64,000 bases of DNA from Kitasatospora sp. NBC_00458 (GTDB lineage Bacteria; Actinomycetota; Actinomycetes; Streptomycetales; Streptomycetaceae): assembly GCF_036013975.1 (NCBI RefSeq), contig NZ_CP107904.1, forward strand, positions 5,853,001-5,917,000. Direction: 5' to 3'. Numbering within the stretch: position 1 is the first letter of the stretch; every line of letters begins with the position of its first letter. Shown here one piece after another: positions 43,477 to 52,670 of this stretch. The position numbers and the translations under genes were made by a program. Below the pieces are notes generated by a model. The model did no database searches. It worked only from the letters and a program-made list of their open reading frames with translations, and was not told where the DNA came from.

Positions 43477-43794
43477 GCGGGTGCTCCGATCGAGAGTCTT
43501 GCGGGGGAGGAAGGTCAAGAGAAGGTCATGAGCGGGTGGTACGGCCACCACTATGCCCGGTCGGGGAGTACGGTCGGACCGCCCCCCGGGGACCGCCGCG
43601 GGCTGCGCCGACCCGCCGGAACGTACGTCCGGGCAGGTGACCGGGTTCCCGCGGCAGGACGGGGTCAGGGACCCTCCCGGGTAGAGATCATCCCCGGGGA
43701 GGGGACGCACCCCGGCGGACGGTGGGGGTGGCGGGGCGGTCCGTACCCGGCGGGTATGCCCTGCGAGGGGGCCCGTGGAGGTAGCGTCGATGGC
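43477..43794. other. Divergent spacer
   Basis: A 318-bp gap between the transporter (minus) and the TPM-type gene (plus). GC-rich with GGGGAGG-like runs; nothing beyond presumed promoters is seen. Confidence 0.4.
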
Positions 43795-45156
43795 ATGAGA
43801 ACCCTTGCTCGACGACGTTCCCGGGGCGCCGGGCCGCTGGCCCTGGTGGTGGCGCTGCTCGGGCTGCTCCTCCTGCTGGCGCCGACGGCCTCGGCGGCGG
43901 GCGGGTTGGACGACGCGGCCGCCGCACTCAAGCAGGGCCGGGTGTACGTCGACCCGGCCATGGCCGGCCGGTTCGACCAGGGGCAGGCCGACGCGCTGAC
44001 CGAGCGGATCCGGCAGACCGACAAGCCGATCTTCGTCGCGGTCGTTCCCGCCGCCGCCCCGTACGGCGCCCAGACGGTCTTCGACGACCTGCGGACCAAG
44101 ACCGGCATCACCGGCACCTACGCGATCTGGCGCGGCGACCAGTTCCAGGCCCGCTCCGACAAGGCCGCGCTGCCCAGTGCGAGCGCCGAACGGATCGCCG
44201 GCGCCGCCTTCCGCGCGCACCCCGGCGACATCGGCGCCACCCTCGGCGACTTCGTCGACACCGCCGCGCCGCAGATCAAGGGACACGGCGTGAACAGCGC
44301 CGCGGGCGGAGTCTCCACCGCCGCGATCGTCGTTCCGCTGGCCCTGCTCGCGCTCGCCGGCACCGGGGTGTTCCTGCTCTTCCGCCGCGCCAAGCGGCGC
44401 AAGGAGGAGCAGCGCCGGGCCGAACTCGCACAGCTGCGCCGGGTCGTCGACGAGGACATCACGGCCTACGGCGAGGAGCTCGACCGGCTCGACTTCGACC
44501 CGCGCGCCGCCGACGCGGACGACGCCCAGCGCGACGACTACGCGCACGCCCTGGACTCGTACGAGCGGGCGAAGCTGCTGATGGACGAGGCCAAGGGGCC
44601 GCAGGACGTGAAGCCGGTCACCGAGGCGCTGGAGGACGGCCGGTTCGCGCTGGCCACTCTGGACGCCCGGCGCGAGCGCGAGCCGCTGCCGGAGCGGCGG
44701 CCGCCGTGCTTCTTCGACCCGCGGCACGGTCCGTCGGCGCAGGACGCCGAGTGGGCCCCGGCGGGCGGCGCGGCGCGCACCGTCCCGGTCTGCCGGGCCG
44801 ACGCGGAGCGGCTGGCGGCCGGGCAGGACCCGGACGTGCGGACCGTCCCGACCGAGCACGGCCCGCAGCCGTACTGGAACGCCGGACCGGCGTACGGGCC
44901 CTGGGCGGGCGGCTACTTCGGCGGCTTCGGCGGCGGCCTGCTGCCGGGCCTGCTGGTGGGCACGATGCTCGGCTCGGTGATGGCGAGCCCGGCCTACGCG
45001 GCCGGTGCGGCGGAGGCGGGCGCCGGATACGAGGGCGGCGACGCGTCGGGCGCCGACTACGACTCCTCCGACTTCGGCGGCGGGTTCGGTGGCGGGGGCG
45101 ACCTCGGTGGCGGCGGGGACTTCGGCGGCGGGGGTGACTTCGGGGGCGGCTTCTGA
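43795..45156 (+). CDS. Secreted/membrane TPM-like protein with Gly-rich tail
   Basis: A 453-residue protein with a signal peptide (about 1-33, ALVVALLGLLLLLAPTASAA). An exported TPM-like domain (about 40-165) contains VYVDPAMAGRFDQGQADALTERIRQTDKPIFVAVVP. A TM (about 182-203) is followed by a cytoplasmic coiled region (KRRKEEQRRAELAQLRRVVDEDITAYGEELDRLD), a domain with PPCFFDPRHGPS and PVCRADAERLAAGQ, and finally a Gly-rich GGGFGGGGDLGGGGDFGGG tail. Such tails are seen in YgcG-type TPM proteins. Function unknown. Confidence 0.83.
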   Translation: MRTLARRRSRGAGPLALVVALLGLLLLLAPTASAAGGLDDAAAALKQGRVYVDPAMAGRFDQGQADALTERIRQTDKPIFVAVVPAAAPYGAQTVFDDLRTKTGITGTYAIWRGDQFQARSDKAALPSASAERIAGAAFRAHPGDIGATLGDFVDTAAPQIKGHGVNSAAGGVSTAAIVVPLALLALAGTGVFLLFRRAKRRKEEQRRAELAQLRRVVDEDITAYGEELDRLDFDPRAADADDAQRDDYAHALDSYERAKLLMDEAKGPQDVKPVTEALEDGRFALATLDARREREPLPERRPPCFFDPRHGPSAQDAEWAPAGGAARTVPVCRADAERLAAGQDPDVRTVPTEHGPQPYWNAGPAYGPWAGGYFGGFGGGLLPGLLVGTMLGSVMASPAYAAGAAEAGAGYEGGDASGADYDSSDFGGGFGGGGDLGGGGDFGGGGDFGGGF

Positions 45157-45233
45157 CCGGCCGCCGTCCCCGGCGCGACGCCGTCCACGGGGGACGGCGG
45201 GCGCGCCGGGGCGGCGACCGGCTTCGGAGGCCC

Positions 45234-45263
45234 GCGGCCCCACCGGTCCACCGGTGGGGCCGC
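45234..45263 (+). terminator. Terminator after the TPM-like gene
   Basis: A perfect 14-bp stem (45234-45247 with 45250-45263) with a two-base centre, 78 bp after the stop. A smaller CCGTCC/GGACGG hairpin lies just before it. Confidence 0.7.
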
Positions 45264-45312
45264 GCCGTCGCGGTGGGGTGGGGGACGAGGAGTGGGGAAG
45301 GGGGAGGGGCCC

Positions 45313-45897
45313 GTGTCACCGAGTCCGGAGCTCGCCCGGCCGTGGCTGCGGCCGGGCGAGGAGCTGTCCGGCCTGGTCGAGGTCCGGCTGAGCTGGGCGG
45401 TCGGCCGGGCGCCGCGGCGCCACCGCGAGCGGGGCGCCGACGTGGAGGCCGGGGTGGAAGGCGCGTTCGGCGTCCTCGACCTGCTGCTCGACGGCGCCCA
45501 GGGCGTCGCGGGGCTCGCCCTCCTGTACGGGGCCAGGGCCGTCGCGCCCGGCCTGACCGGCGGCTGGGAGAGCCTCGCGGGCCGGTTCGCCGCCGCCGCA
45601 CGGGAGGCCGAGCCGGAGCGCTCGTCGGCGACCTTCGGGTACGTGCTGCTGGCCTTCACCGACCGCCGCCGGCTGCTGCTCAAACGGCGGGGCGCGCTGC
45701 GCGCCGACCACCTGGTCGACCCCGGCCGGATCGTCGGGGTGGACCGGATCCGCCCGCACGGCCGGGACGTCCCGGCGGGCGGGGACGAGCGCTGGGTGCG
45801 GCTGCGGTTCGCCGACGGCTCGGCGGTGGCGGTGCGGGTGGCGCGCGGGGAGCTCAAGGCGCTGGAGGGGCTGACGGCCCTCGACAGCTGGGTTTGA
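45313..45897 (+). CDS. Hypothetical protein
   Basis: A 194-residue protein with no family that I recognise. The second half (FGYVLLAFTDRRRLLLKRRG…LVDPGRIVGVDRIRPHG…RWVRLRFADGSAVAVRVARGELKALEGL) has the strand pattern of a PH-like or bPH domain. The first half is helical with a hydrophobic stretch (AFGVLDLLLDGAQGVAGLALLYGARAV) that may contact the membrane. The GTG at 45313 has a GGGGAGGGG Shine-Dalgarno. It precedes the HxlR gene by 22 bp. Confidence 0.68.
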   Translation: MSPSPELARPWLRPGEELSGLVEVRLSWAVGRAPRRHRERGADVEAGVEGAFGVLDLLLDGAQGVAGLALLYGARAVAPGLTGGWESLAGRFAAAAREAEPERSSATFGYVLLAFTDRRRLLLKRRGALRADHLVDPGRIVGVDRIRPHGRDVPAGGDERWVRLRFADGSAVAVRVARGELKALEGLTALDSWV

Positions 45898-45919
45898 GAA
45901 CGCAACCCGGTGTGGCAGG

Positions 45920-46450
45920 GTGGGGTACGTGACTTCTCGGGATGTGACCTCCGACACCCCTCCGGCGGTCCCCGCCGTGCCCGCCCTGCCCGGGCGGCCC
46001 TGTTCGATCGCCGCCGCGCTGCACGTGGTGGGGGAGAAGTGGGCGCTGCTCGCGGTGCGGGAGCTGTTCTACGGCAACCACCGGTTCGACCGGATCGCCC
46101 GGAACACCGGGGCGCCGCGGGACCGGCTGACCGCCCGGCTGCGGGCACTGGAGGAGGCCGGGGTGGTGGAACGCCGGGCCTACAGCGAGCGCCCGCCCCG
46201 CTTCGAGTACCACCTGACCGAGGCCGGCCTGGACCTCGCGCCGCTCACCCAGGCGCTGCTCGGCTGGGGGGACCGCTGGCTGATGCCGGAGCCCCCGGTC
46301 GGCCTGGAGCACGGGCCGGAGGGGCACGAACCGCACCCGTACGACCCGGCCTGGGTCTGCCGCACCTGCGGGGAGGAGGGGCGGCGCGCGGAGCTGCGGC
46401 TGGAGGTCCGCGGCCCGGACTGGACGAGGGAGGGCCCGGCGGCGCCGTGA
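45920..46450 (+). CDS. HxlR-family transcriptional regulator
   Basis: A 176-residue winged-helix regulator: CSIAAALHVVGEKWALLAVRELFYGNHRFDRIARNTGAPRDRLTARLRALEEAGVVERRAYSERPPRFEYHLTEAGLDL is the full HxlR domain with its N-terminal Cys near residue 28. The C-terminus adds a short tail with one CRTCG pair. HxlR proteins often sense redox or electrophiles through the N-terminal cysteine. Start uncertain between GTG 45920 and GTG 45929. Confidence 0.9.
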   Translation: MGYVTSRDVTSDTPPAVPAVPALPGRPCSIAAALHVVGEKWALLAVRELFYGNHRFDRIARNTGAPRDRLTARLRALEEAGVVERRAYSERPPRFEYHLTEAGLDLAPLTQALLGWGDRWLMPEPPVGLEHGPEGHEPHPYDPAWVCRTCGEEGRRAELRLEVRGPDWTREGPAAP

Positions 46451-46599
46451 CACGACCGTCGGTGTGCGGTCCGGCCGCCGGTGCCCGACCCGGCCGCCGT
46501 CGGCGTGGCGCCATGCCGTGCCGTGCTGCCGTGGCGCCGGTCGGCGGAGCGCGGCCCGACCGCGACGCGGGGCGCCGCCCGGCCGGATAGGGTCGGGGC

Positions 46600-46899
46600 A
46601 TGCACGGTCGCGACGCCCACAGTGAGGAGCCGGTCCGGGTCACCGCCTGGGTGCGGGGCAAGGTCCAGCAGGTCGGCTTCCGCTGGTGGACCAGGGCGCG
46701 GGCACTGGAGATCGGCCTCAGCGGCTACGCGAGCAACCTCGGCGACGGCCGGGTGCAGGTGGTCGCGGAGGGCTTCGCCGTCGACTGCGAACAGCTGCTC
46801 GCCCTGCTCAGGGGTCCGGACACGCCGGGGCGGGTCGCCGGGGTGACCGAGATCTGGACCGCCGTCGGCACCGGCTACGAGGGCTTCGAGATCCGCTGA
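46600..46899 (+). CDS. acyP: Acylphosphatase
   Basis: A 99-residue enzyme that hydrolyses acyl phosphates. It has RVTAWVRGKVQQVGFRWWTRARALEIGLSGYASNLGDGRVQVVAEG: the catalytic Arg in VQQVGFR and the conserved Asn in ASNLGDG are both present. Commonly found just upstream of smc in actinobacteria. Confidence 0.95.
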   Translation: MHGRDAHSEEPVRVTAWVRGKVQQVGFRWWTRARALEIGLSGYASNLGDGRVQVVAEGFAVDCEQLLALLRGPDTPGRVAGVTEIWTAVGTGYEGFEIR

Positions 46900-47299
46900 G
46901 TCCGGCCCGCTCCGGAACCGGGCCGAAAGGATCGGCAACTGGCGGTGTCGTACGGTTGCCATCCGGGCAGACTCGTGGTTGACTCCGCATCGGACGATGA
47001 TCCACGAGCACGTGGTGGACCTCCCCGCGACCGCCCGGCGTGACCACACCGCCAGGCAGGTGACAGGGGCGCGGTAGCGTGCGGTGATCGTGTTGACCCG
47101 TTCCGTCTTTGGTGAGACGCTGGAAGCCCGCGCACACGACCGCGTTATCCCGGCAGGCGCATGCCCTCGTGGGCCCAGCTCACGGCGGTTGTGCCGTAGT
47201 GCCCAGCCAGCACTGCCGGAGCGCGCCGCGCGTGCGTCCCCCTTCCCCCTAGACCTGTACCGTTCCGGTTCGGTCACTCAGCGTGGAGGACCATTCATC
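46900..47299. other. Spacer before the coiled-coil small protein
   Basis: A 400-bp gap after acyP. It contains two TTGACY boxes (near 46978 and 47094) that could be -35 elements and the stretch TACCGT near 47257, but no pair with a convincing -10 at proper spacing. No ORF with good codon bias. Confidence 0.35.
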
Positions 47300-47503
47300 A
47301 TGGCAAAGGCGCTTCTCGGGTACGTCGGCGGCCCCGACCCGCGAATGCTCTCCGAGATGCGACGGCTGCAGCAGCGCGTTCAGGACCTCGAATCCGAGCT
47401 GATTCGGATGCAGGCCGAGAACGACGCTCTCACCGCTGTCGCTGACGAGCACTCGCTGCTCAGCAGCATCGATCTGGACCAGCGGGAGCCGGCTCTCACC
47501 TGA
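47300..47503 (+). CDS. Small coiled-coil protein
   Basis: A 67-residue protein: AKALLGYVGGPDPRMLSEMRRLQQRVQDLESELIRMQAENDALTAVADEHSLLSSI. Residues 15-50 are a clear coiled coil with Leu heptads, so it probably forms dimers. Strong GTGGAGGA Shine-Dalgarno, its own terminator at 47568, and a position upstream of smc that I associate with streptomycetes. Function unknown. Confidence 0.82.
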   Translation: MAKALLGYVGGPDPRMLSEMRRLQQRVQDLESELIRMQAENDALTAVADEHSLLSSIDLDQREPALT

Positions 47504-47567
47504 GTCCCGCCCCGACCCCGATCGACGCCGTTGTGCACAGAGCCGCCCCGAAAGGGACGCAGCTTGC

Positions 47568-47593
47568 AAGGGACGCCCCGCGTGGCGTCCCTT
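47568..47593 (+). terminator. Terminator after the small coiled-coil gene
   Basis: A perfect 10-bp stem AAGGGACGCC/GGCGTCCCTT with loop CCGCGT, ending in TTCGTCGT. It lies in the 265-bp gap before smc. Confidence 0.8.
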
Positions 47594-47768
47594 CGTCGTG
47601 TCCGGGGTGATCGTTCGGGAGCGTCCGGCCGGCGGGGCCGGACGACCGGGTGACCGCACGGCGGGGCGTCCGGGCCCGGCCCGCCCGGTGTGTCCGGGCA
47701 CGATCGCCGCAGGTGCGGGCGGATACAGTCGCCGCAGGGCCTGGCGGGCGATGTGAGGAGACCGGCGC

Positions 47769-50700
47769 GTGCACCTGAAGAGTCTGACGCTGCGCGGGTT
47801 CAAGTCCTTCGCCTCCGCCACCACCCTGCGGTTCGAACCCGGCATCACCTGCGTCGTCGGACCCAACGGCTCCGGCAAGTCCAACGTCGTCGACGCCCTC
47901 TCCTGGGTGATGGGCGAGCAGGGCGCCAAGTCGCTGCGCGGCGGCAAGATGGAGGACGTCATCTTCGCCGGGACCAGCGGGCGCGCCCCGCTCGGCCGCG
48001 CCGAGGTCAGCCTCACCATCGACAACACCGACGGCGCCCTGCCGATCGAGTACGCCGAGGTGACCATCACCCGGACGATGTTCCGCAACGGCGGCAGCGA
48101 GTACGCGCTCAACGGCGACACCTGCCGGCTGCTCGACATCCAGGAACTCCTCTCCGACTCCGGCATCGGCCGCGAGATGCACGTCATCGTCGGCCAGGGG
48201 CAGCTCGACTCCGTCCTGCACGCCGACCCGATGGGCCGCCGCGCCTTCATCGAGGAGGCGGCCGGCGTCCTCAAGCACCGCAAGCGCAAGGAGAAGGCGC
48301 TGCGGAAGCTGGACGCGATGCAGGTCAACCTCAACCGCGTCCAGGACCTGGTCGCCGAACTCCGCCGCCAGCTCGGCCCGCTCGGCCGGCAGGCCCGGAT
48401 CGCCCGCCGCGCCGCCGGCATCCAGGCCGACCTGCGCGACGCCCGGCTCCGGCTGCTCGCCGACGACCTGCTCGCCCTGCGCCAGGCGGTCGAGGCCGAG
48501 ATCGCCGACGAACTCGCGCTGCGGCTGCGCCGCTCCACCGTCGAACAGGAACTGGGCCGGGCGATCGGCCGCGAGGCCGTCCTGGAGGCACAGGTCCAGC
48601 AGCTCGGGCCCGGCCTGGAGGCCGCCCGGCAGACCTGGTACCGGCTCTCCGCGCTGACCGAGCGGACCCGCGGCACCATCGGGCTGGCCGAGGCCCGGGC
48701 CCGGCACGCGGCCGCCGGCGGGCAGCCCGAGGAACGCCGCGGCCGGGACCCGGAGGAACTGGAACAGGAGGCCGGACGGGTCCGCGAGGAGGAGGCCGCG
48801 CTGGCCGAGGCGCTGGAGGAGGCCCGGTACGCACTGGCCGAGGCGGTGGAGACGAAGGGCGGGCTGGAGCGCGGCCTCGCCGCCGAGGAACGGCGGCTGA
48901 AGGACGCCGCCCGGGCCATCGCCGACCGCCGGGAGGGCCTGGCCCGGCTGCAGGGGCAGGCCGGCGCGGCCCGCTCCAAGGCCGCCGCCGCCGAGGCCGA
49001 GATCGGCCGGCTCGCCGAGGCCCGCGACGAGGCACTGCTGCGCGCCGGGGCGGCCCGGCACGAGTACGAGGAACTCAAGTCCCGGGTCGACGCCGGGGCA
49101 GCGGACGACGAACTGGCCGACACCGCGCACGAGACCGCCCGGGTCCGGCTCGCCGACGTCGAACGGGACCTCGCCACCGCCCGCGAGGCCGCCGGAGCAG
49201 CCGAACGCGACCGCGCCGGACTGACCGCCCGGCACGAGGCACTGGCACTCGGCCTGCGCCGCAAGGACGGCAGCGGCGCACTGCTCGCCGCCGGTGACCG
49301 GATGGCCGGCCTGCTCGGCCCGGCCGCCGCGCTGCTGCGGATCGCCCCCGGCCACGAGACCGCGCTGGCGGCCGCGTTCGGCGCGGCGGCGGACGCCGTG
49401 GCCGTCGACTCGCCGGACTCCGCCGCCCTGGCGCTCCGGCTGCTGCGCACGGAGGACGCCGGCCGGGCCGCCCTGCTGATCGCCGGCGGACCCGAACCGC
49501 GCGGCCGGGCCGGGGAGTTGCCGCCCGGCGCCCGCTGGGCCGCCGAACTGGTCGACGGCCCGGCCGGATTGCTGCCCGCCGTCGGCGAACTGCTGGCCGG
49601 CGTCGCGGTCGTCGACTCGCTCGACGACGCCGTCCGACTGGTCGCCGCACAGCCCGGGACGACCGCCGTCACCGCCGAGGGCGACCGGCTGGGCGCCCAC
49701 TTCGCACACGGCGGTTCCGGCGGTGCGCCCAGCCTGCTGGAGACCCAGGCCGCGGTGGACGAGACCGCCCGGGCACTCGACGAACTGGCCTCCCGCTGCG
49801 CCGAATCGGCCGAACGGCTCGCCGAACTCACCGAACAGCGCCACGAGTCGGCGGCCGAACTGGAACGACTCACCGTCCGGCGGCGGCAGCTGGAACGCGA
49901 ACGGGCCGAGGTGGCGGGCACGCTCGGCCGGCTCGGCGGACAGGCCAGGGCCGCCGCCGGTGAGGCCGAACGGCTCACGGCCGCCGCCGCCCGCGCCGAG
50001 GACGGACTGGACCGGCTGCTCGCCGCCGCCGATGAACTGGCCGAACGCCTCGCGGCGGCCGAGGAGTCGGCGGCCGCGGGGGAGGACGAGCCGGACCCCG
50101 CCGAGCAGCAGCGGCTCGCCGCGGCCGCCACCGCCGCCCGGCAGGTCGAACTGGAGGCCCGGCTCGCCGTCCGTACCCACGAGGAGCGGGTCCGCGCCCT
50201 GACCGGCCGGGCCGACCAGCTGGACCGGGCCGCCCGCACCGAGCGCGAGGCGCGCGCCCGGGCCGCCGAGCGCCGCCGGCGTGCCGAGCACGACGCCGCG
50301 GTGGCGAACGCCGTCGCGGCGGGAGCCCGGCAGCTGCTGGCCTGCCTGGAGGTGTCGCTGGCCAGGGCGGACGCCGGCCGGGCCGCGGTCGAGCGGGCGC
50401 GCGCGGCGCGCGAGGCCGAGCTGAAGGAGCACCGCGAGCACGGTCGCGAACTCAAGGACGAGCTGGACAAGCTGGTCGACGCCGGTCACCGCGACGAGGT
50501 GCTGCGGGCCGAGAAGCGGCTGCGGATCGAACAGCTGGAGTCCCGGGCACTGGAGGAGTTCGGCATCGAGGGCGGCGAACTGCTGGCCACCTACGGGCCG
50601 GACCGGCCCGTCCCGCCGTCCCCCGCGGCCCCGGCCGACGGCGACCCGGCCGAGGGGGCACCGGAACCGGGGGAGTCCCGCCCGTACGTCCGGGCCGAGC

Positions 50701-51410
50701 AGGAGAAGCGGCTGCGGGCGGCCGAGAAGGCGTACCAGCAGCTGGGCAAGGTCAACCCGCTGGCGCTGGAGGAGTTCACCGCGCTGGAGGAGCGCCACAC
50801 CTTCCTCGGCGAGCAGCTGGACGACCTCAAGCGGAGCCGGCGCGACCTGCTCGACATCGTCAAGGACGTCGACCAGCGGGTCGAGCAGCTGTTCACCTCC
50901 GCGTACCACGACACCGCCGCACAGTTCGAGGGCGTCTTCGCCCGGCTCTTCCCCGGTGGCGAGGGCCGGCTGGTGCTCACCGACCCGGACTCCATGCTCA
51001 CCACCGGCGTCGAGGTGGAGGCCAGGCCGCCCGGCAAGAAGGTCAAGCGGCTCTCGCTGCTCTCCGGCGGCGAGCGCTCGCTGACCGCGGTGGCGCTGCT
51101 GGTCTCGATCTTCAAGGCCCGGCCCAGCCCGTTCTACGTGATGGACGAGGTGGAGGCGGCGCTGGACGAGACCAACCTGCGCCGGCTGATCGCGATCATG
51201 GAGGAGCTCCGGGAGAGCTCCCAGCTGATCGTGATCACCCACCAGAAGCTGACCATGGAGTCCGCCGACGCGCTCTACGGCGTGACCATGAAGGGCGACG
51301 GCATCTCCCAGGTGATCAGCCAGCGCCTGCGCGGGCAGCCGGCACCCGGCGGCCGGGCCCGGCGCGGGCCCCGCGAGCAGCCGGAGGCCGTCGGCAGCAC
51401 AACGGTCTAG
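47769..51410 (+). CDS. smc: Chromosome segregation ATPase SMC
   Basis: A 1213-residue condensin. The head N-half holds Walker A GPNGSGKSNVVDALSWVMGEQG; two long coiled coils (about 170-500 and 660-990) flank a hinge (about 510-640, RMAGLLGPAAALLRIAPGHETALAAAFGAAADAVAV). The head C-half has the signature LLSGGERSLTAVALL and Walker B FYVMDEVEAALDE. Coiled coils are unusually rich in Ala/Glu/Arg. A short RARRGPREQPEAV tail ends it. GTG start; ftsY follows 57 bp later. Confidence 0.97.
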   Translation: MHLKSLTLRGFKSFASATTLRFEPGITCVVGPNGSGKSNVVDALSWVMGEQGAKSLRGGKMEDVIFAGTSGRAPLGRAEVSLTIDNTDGALPIEYAEVTITRTMFRNGGSEYALNGDTCRLLDIQELLSDSGIGREMHVIVGQGQLDSVLHADPMGRRAFIEEAAGVLKHRKRKEKALRKLDAMQVNLNRVQDLVAELRRQLGPLGRQARIARRAAGIQADLRDARLRLLADDLLALRQAVEAEIADELALRLRRSTVEQELGRAIGREAVLEAQVQQLGPGLEAARQTWYRLSALTERTRGTIGLAEARARHAAAGGQPEERRGRDPEELEQEAGRVREEEAALAEALEEARYALAEAVETKGGLERGLAAEERRLKDAARAIADRREGLARLQGQAGAARSKAAAAEAEIGRLAEARDEALLRAGAARHEYEELKSRVDAGAADDELADTAHETARVRLADVERDLATAREAAGAAERDRAGLTARHEALALGLRRKDGSGALLAAGDRMAGLLGPAAALLRIAPGHETALAAAFGAAADAVAVDSPDSAALALRLLRTEDAGRAALLIAGGPEPRGRAGELPPGARWAAELVDGPAGLLPAVGELLAGVAVVDSLDDAVRLVAAQPGTTAVTAEGDRLGAHFAHGGSGGAPSLLETQAAVDETARALDELASRCAESAERLAELTEQRHESAAELERLTVRRRQLERERAEVAGTLGRLGGQARAAAGEAERLTAAAARAEDGLDRLLAAADELAERLAAAEESAAAGEDEPDPAEQQRLAAAATAARQVELEARLAVRTHEERVRALTGRADQLDRAARTEREARARAAERRRRAEHDAAVANAVAAGARQLLACLEVSLARADAGRAAVERARAAREAELKEHREHGRELKDELDKLVDAGHRDEVLRAEKRLRIEQLESRALEEFGIEGGELLATYGPDRPVPPSPAAPADGDPAEGAPEPGESRPYVRAEQEKRLRAAEKAYQQLGKVNPLALEEFTALEERHTFLGEQLDDLKRSRRDLLDIVKDVDQRVEQLFTSAYHDTAAQFEGVFARLFPGGEGRLVLTDPDSMLTTGVEVEARPPGKKVKRLSLLSGGERSLTAVALLVSIFKARPSPFYVMDEVEAALDETNLRRLIAIMEELRESSQLIVITHQKLTMESADALYGVTMKGDGISQVISQRLRGQPAPGGRARRGPREQPEAVGSTTV

Positions 51411-51467
51411 CCGCGGTACGGCCGCCTGCGGTCCGTCCGGGCCCCGGTCGCGGATACTGGACGGGTT

Positions 51468-52670
51468 ATGGAATACGTGATTCTTGCCGTAGTCATCGCG
51501 GTGGTCGCCGTCGGAGCGATCGCCGGACTCGTCGTTTCCGGCAGACGACGCCAGCAGCTCCCCCCGAAGTCGCAGGCGCCGGTCATCACGGCGCCCCCGA
51601 CCCCGCGCGAACCCGCCGTCGGCGAAGAGGCCGCGCCGCCGACCGAGGAACCGCGCCGCACCGTCGAGGAGGTGGAGCTCCCCGAGGCCGCGGCCGTCGC
51701 CGAACCGGCCGTCGTCGAGGAGGCGGTTCCGGCCCTCGACGTCCCCGAGCCCACCGCCGGCCGGCTGGTCCGGCTGCGCTCCCGGCTCTCCCGCTCGCAG
51801 AACTCGCTCGGTAAGGGCCTGCTCTCGCTGCTCTCCCGCGAGCACCTCGACGAGGACACCTGGGAGGAGATCGAGGAGACCCTGCTGACCGCCGACGTCG
51901 GCGTGACCCCCACCCAGGAGCTGGTCGAGCGGCTGCGCACCCGGGTCAAGGTACTCGGCACCCGCACCCCCGACGAGCTGCGCGGACTCCTCCGCGAGGA
52001 GCTGGTCGAGCTGATCGGCAAGGACGCCGACCGCACGGTCCACTCCACCAAGCACGAAGCGGGCCCGGCCGTCGTCCTGGTGGTCGGCGTGAACGGCGTC
52101 GGCAAGACCACCACCACGGGCAAGCTGGCCCGGGTCCTGGTCGCCGACGGCCGCACGGTCGTGCTCGGCGCGGCCGACACCTTCCGTGCCGCCGCCGCCG
52201 ACCAGCTGCAGACCTGGGGCGAGCGGGTCGGCGCGCGCACCGTGCGCGGGCCCGAGGGCGGCGACCCGGCCTCGATCGCGTTCGACGCGGTCAAGGAGGG
52301 CATCGCCGAGGGCGTCGACACCGTGCTGGTGGACACCGCCGGCCGGCTGCACACCAAGACCGGCCTGATGGACGAGCTGGGCAAGGTCAAGCGGGTCGTC
52401 GAGAAGCACGGCCCGGTGGACGAGGTGCTGCTGGTCCTGGACGCCACCACCGGTCAGAACGGGCTGGTCCAGGCCCGCGTCTTCGCCGAGGTGGTCGACA
52501 TCACCGGCATCGTGCTGACCAAGCTGGACGGCACCGCCAAGGGCGGCATCGTGATCGCGGTCCAGCGCGAGCTGGGCGTTCCGGTCAAGCTGATCGGGCT
52601 CGGCGAGGGCGCGGACGACCTGGCGCCGTTCGAGCCGGGCGCGTTCGTGGACGCGCTGATCGGGGACTGA
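51468..52670 (+). CDS. ftsY: Signal recognition particle receptor FtsY
   Basis: A 400-residue SRP receptor GTPase. It has an N-terminal TM (EYVILAVVIAVVAVGAIAGLVVSGRRRQ, 1-30) as in other actinobacteria, a short acidic A domain (about 40-95), then N and G domains: GVNGVGKTTTTGKLA (P-loop), DTAGRLHTK and TKLDGTAKGG. Together with Ffh, 8 kb downstream, it forms the co-translational targeting pathway. Confidence 0.97.
   Translation: MEYVILAVVIAVVAVGAIAGLVVSGRRRQQLPPKSQAPVITAPPTPREPAVGEEAAPPTEEPRRTVEEVELPEAAAVAEPAVVEEAVPALDVPEPTAGRLVRLRSRLSRSQNSLGKGLLSLLSREHLDEDTWEEIEETLLTADVGVTPTQELVERLRTRVKVLGTRTPDELRGLLREELVELIGKDADRTVHSTKHEAGPAVVLVVGVNGVGKTTTTGKLARVLVADGRTVVLGAADTFRAAAADQLQTWGERVGARTVRGPEGGDPASIAFDAVKEGIAEGVDTVLVDTAGRLHTKTGLMDELGKVKRVVEKHGPVDEVLLVLDATTGQNGLVQARVFAEVVDITGIVLTKLDGTAKGGIVIAVQRELGVPVKLIGLGEGADDLAPFEPGAFVDALIGD

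Noticed and set aside
42553..45243. Long minus-strand frame as one large transporter fusion
   Set aside because: Only 42553-43476 has membrane-protein sequence; the upstream part is a shadow of the divergent TPM-like gene, and a GTG with a proper Shine-Dalgarno is found at 43476.
47496..52409. 1637-codon minus-strand open frame opposite smc and ftsY
   Set aside because: Antisense shadow of two well-defined genes; low complexity and no ribosome binding site.
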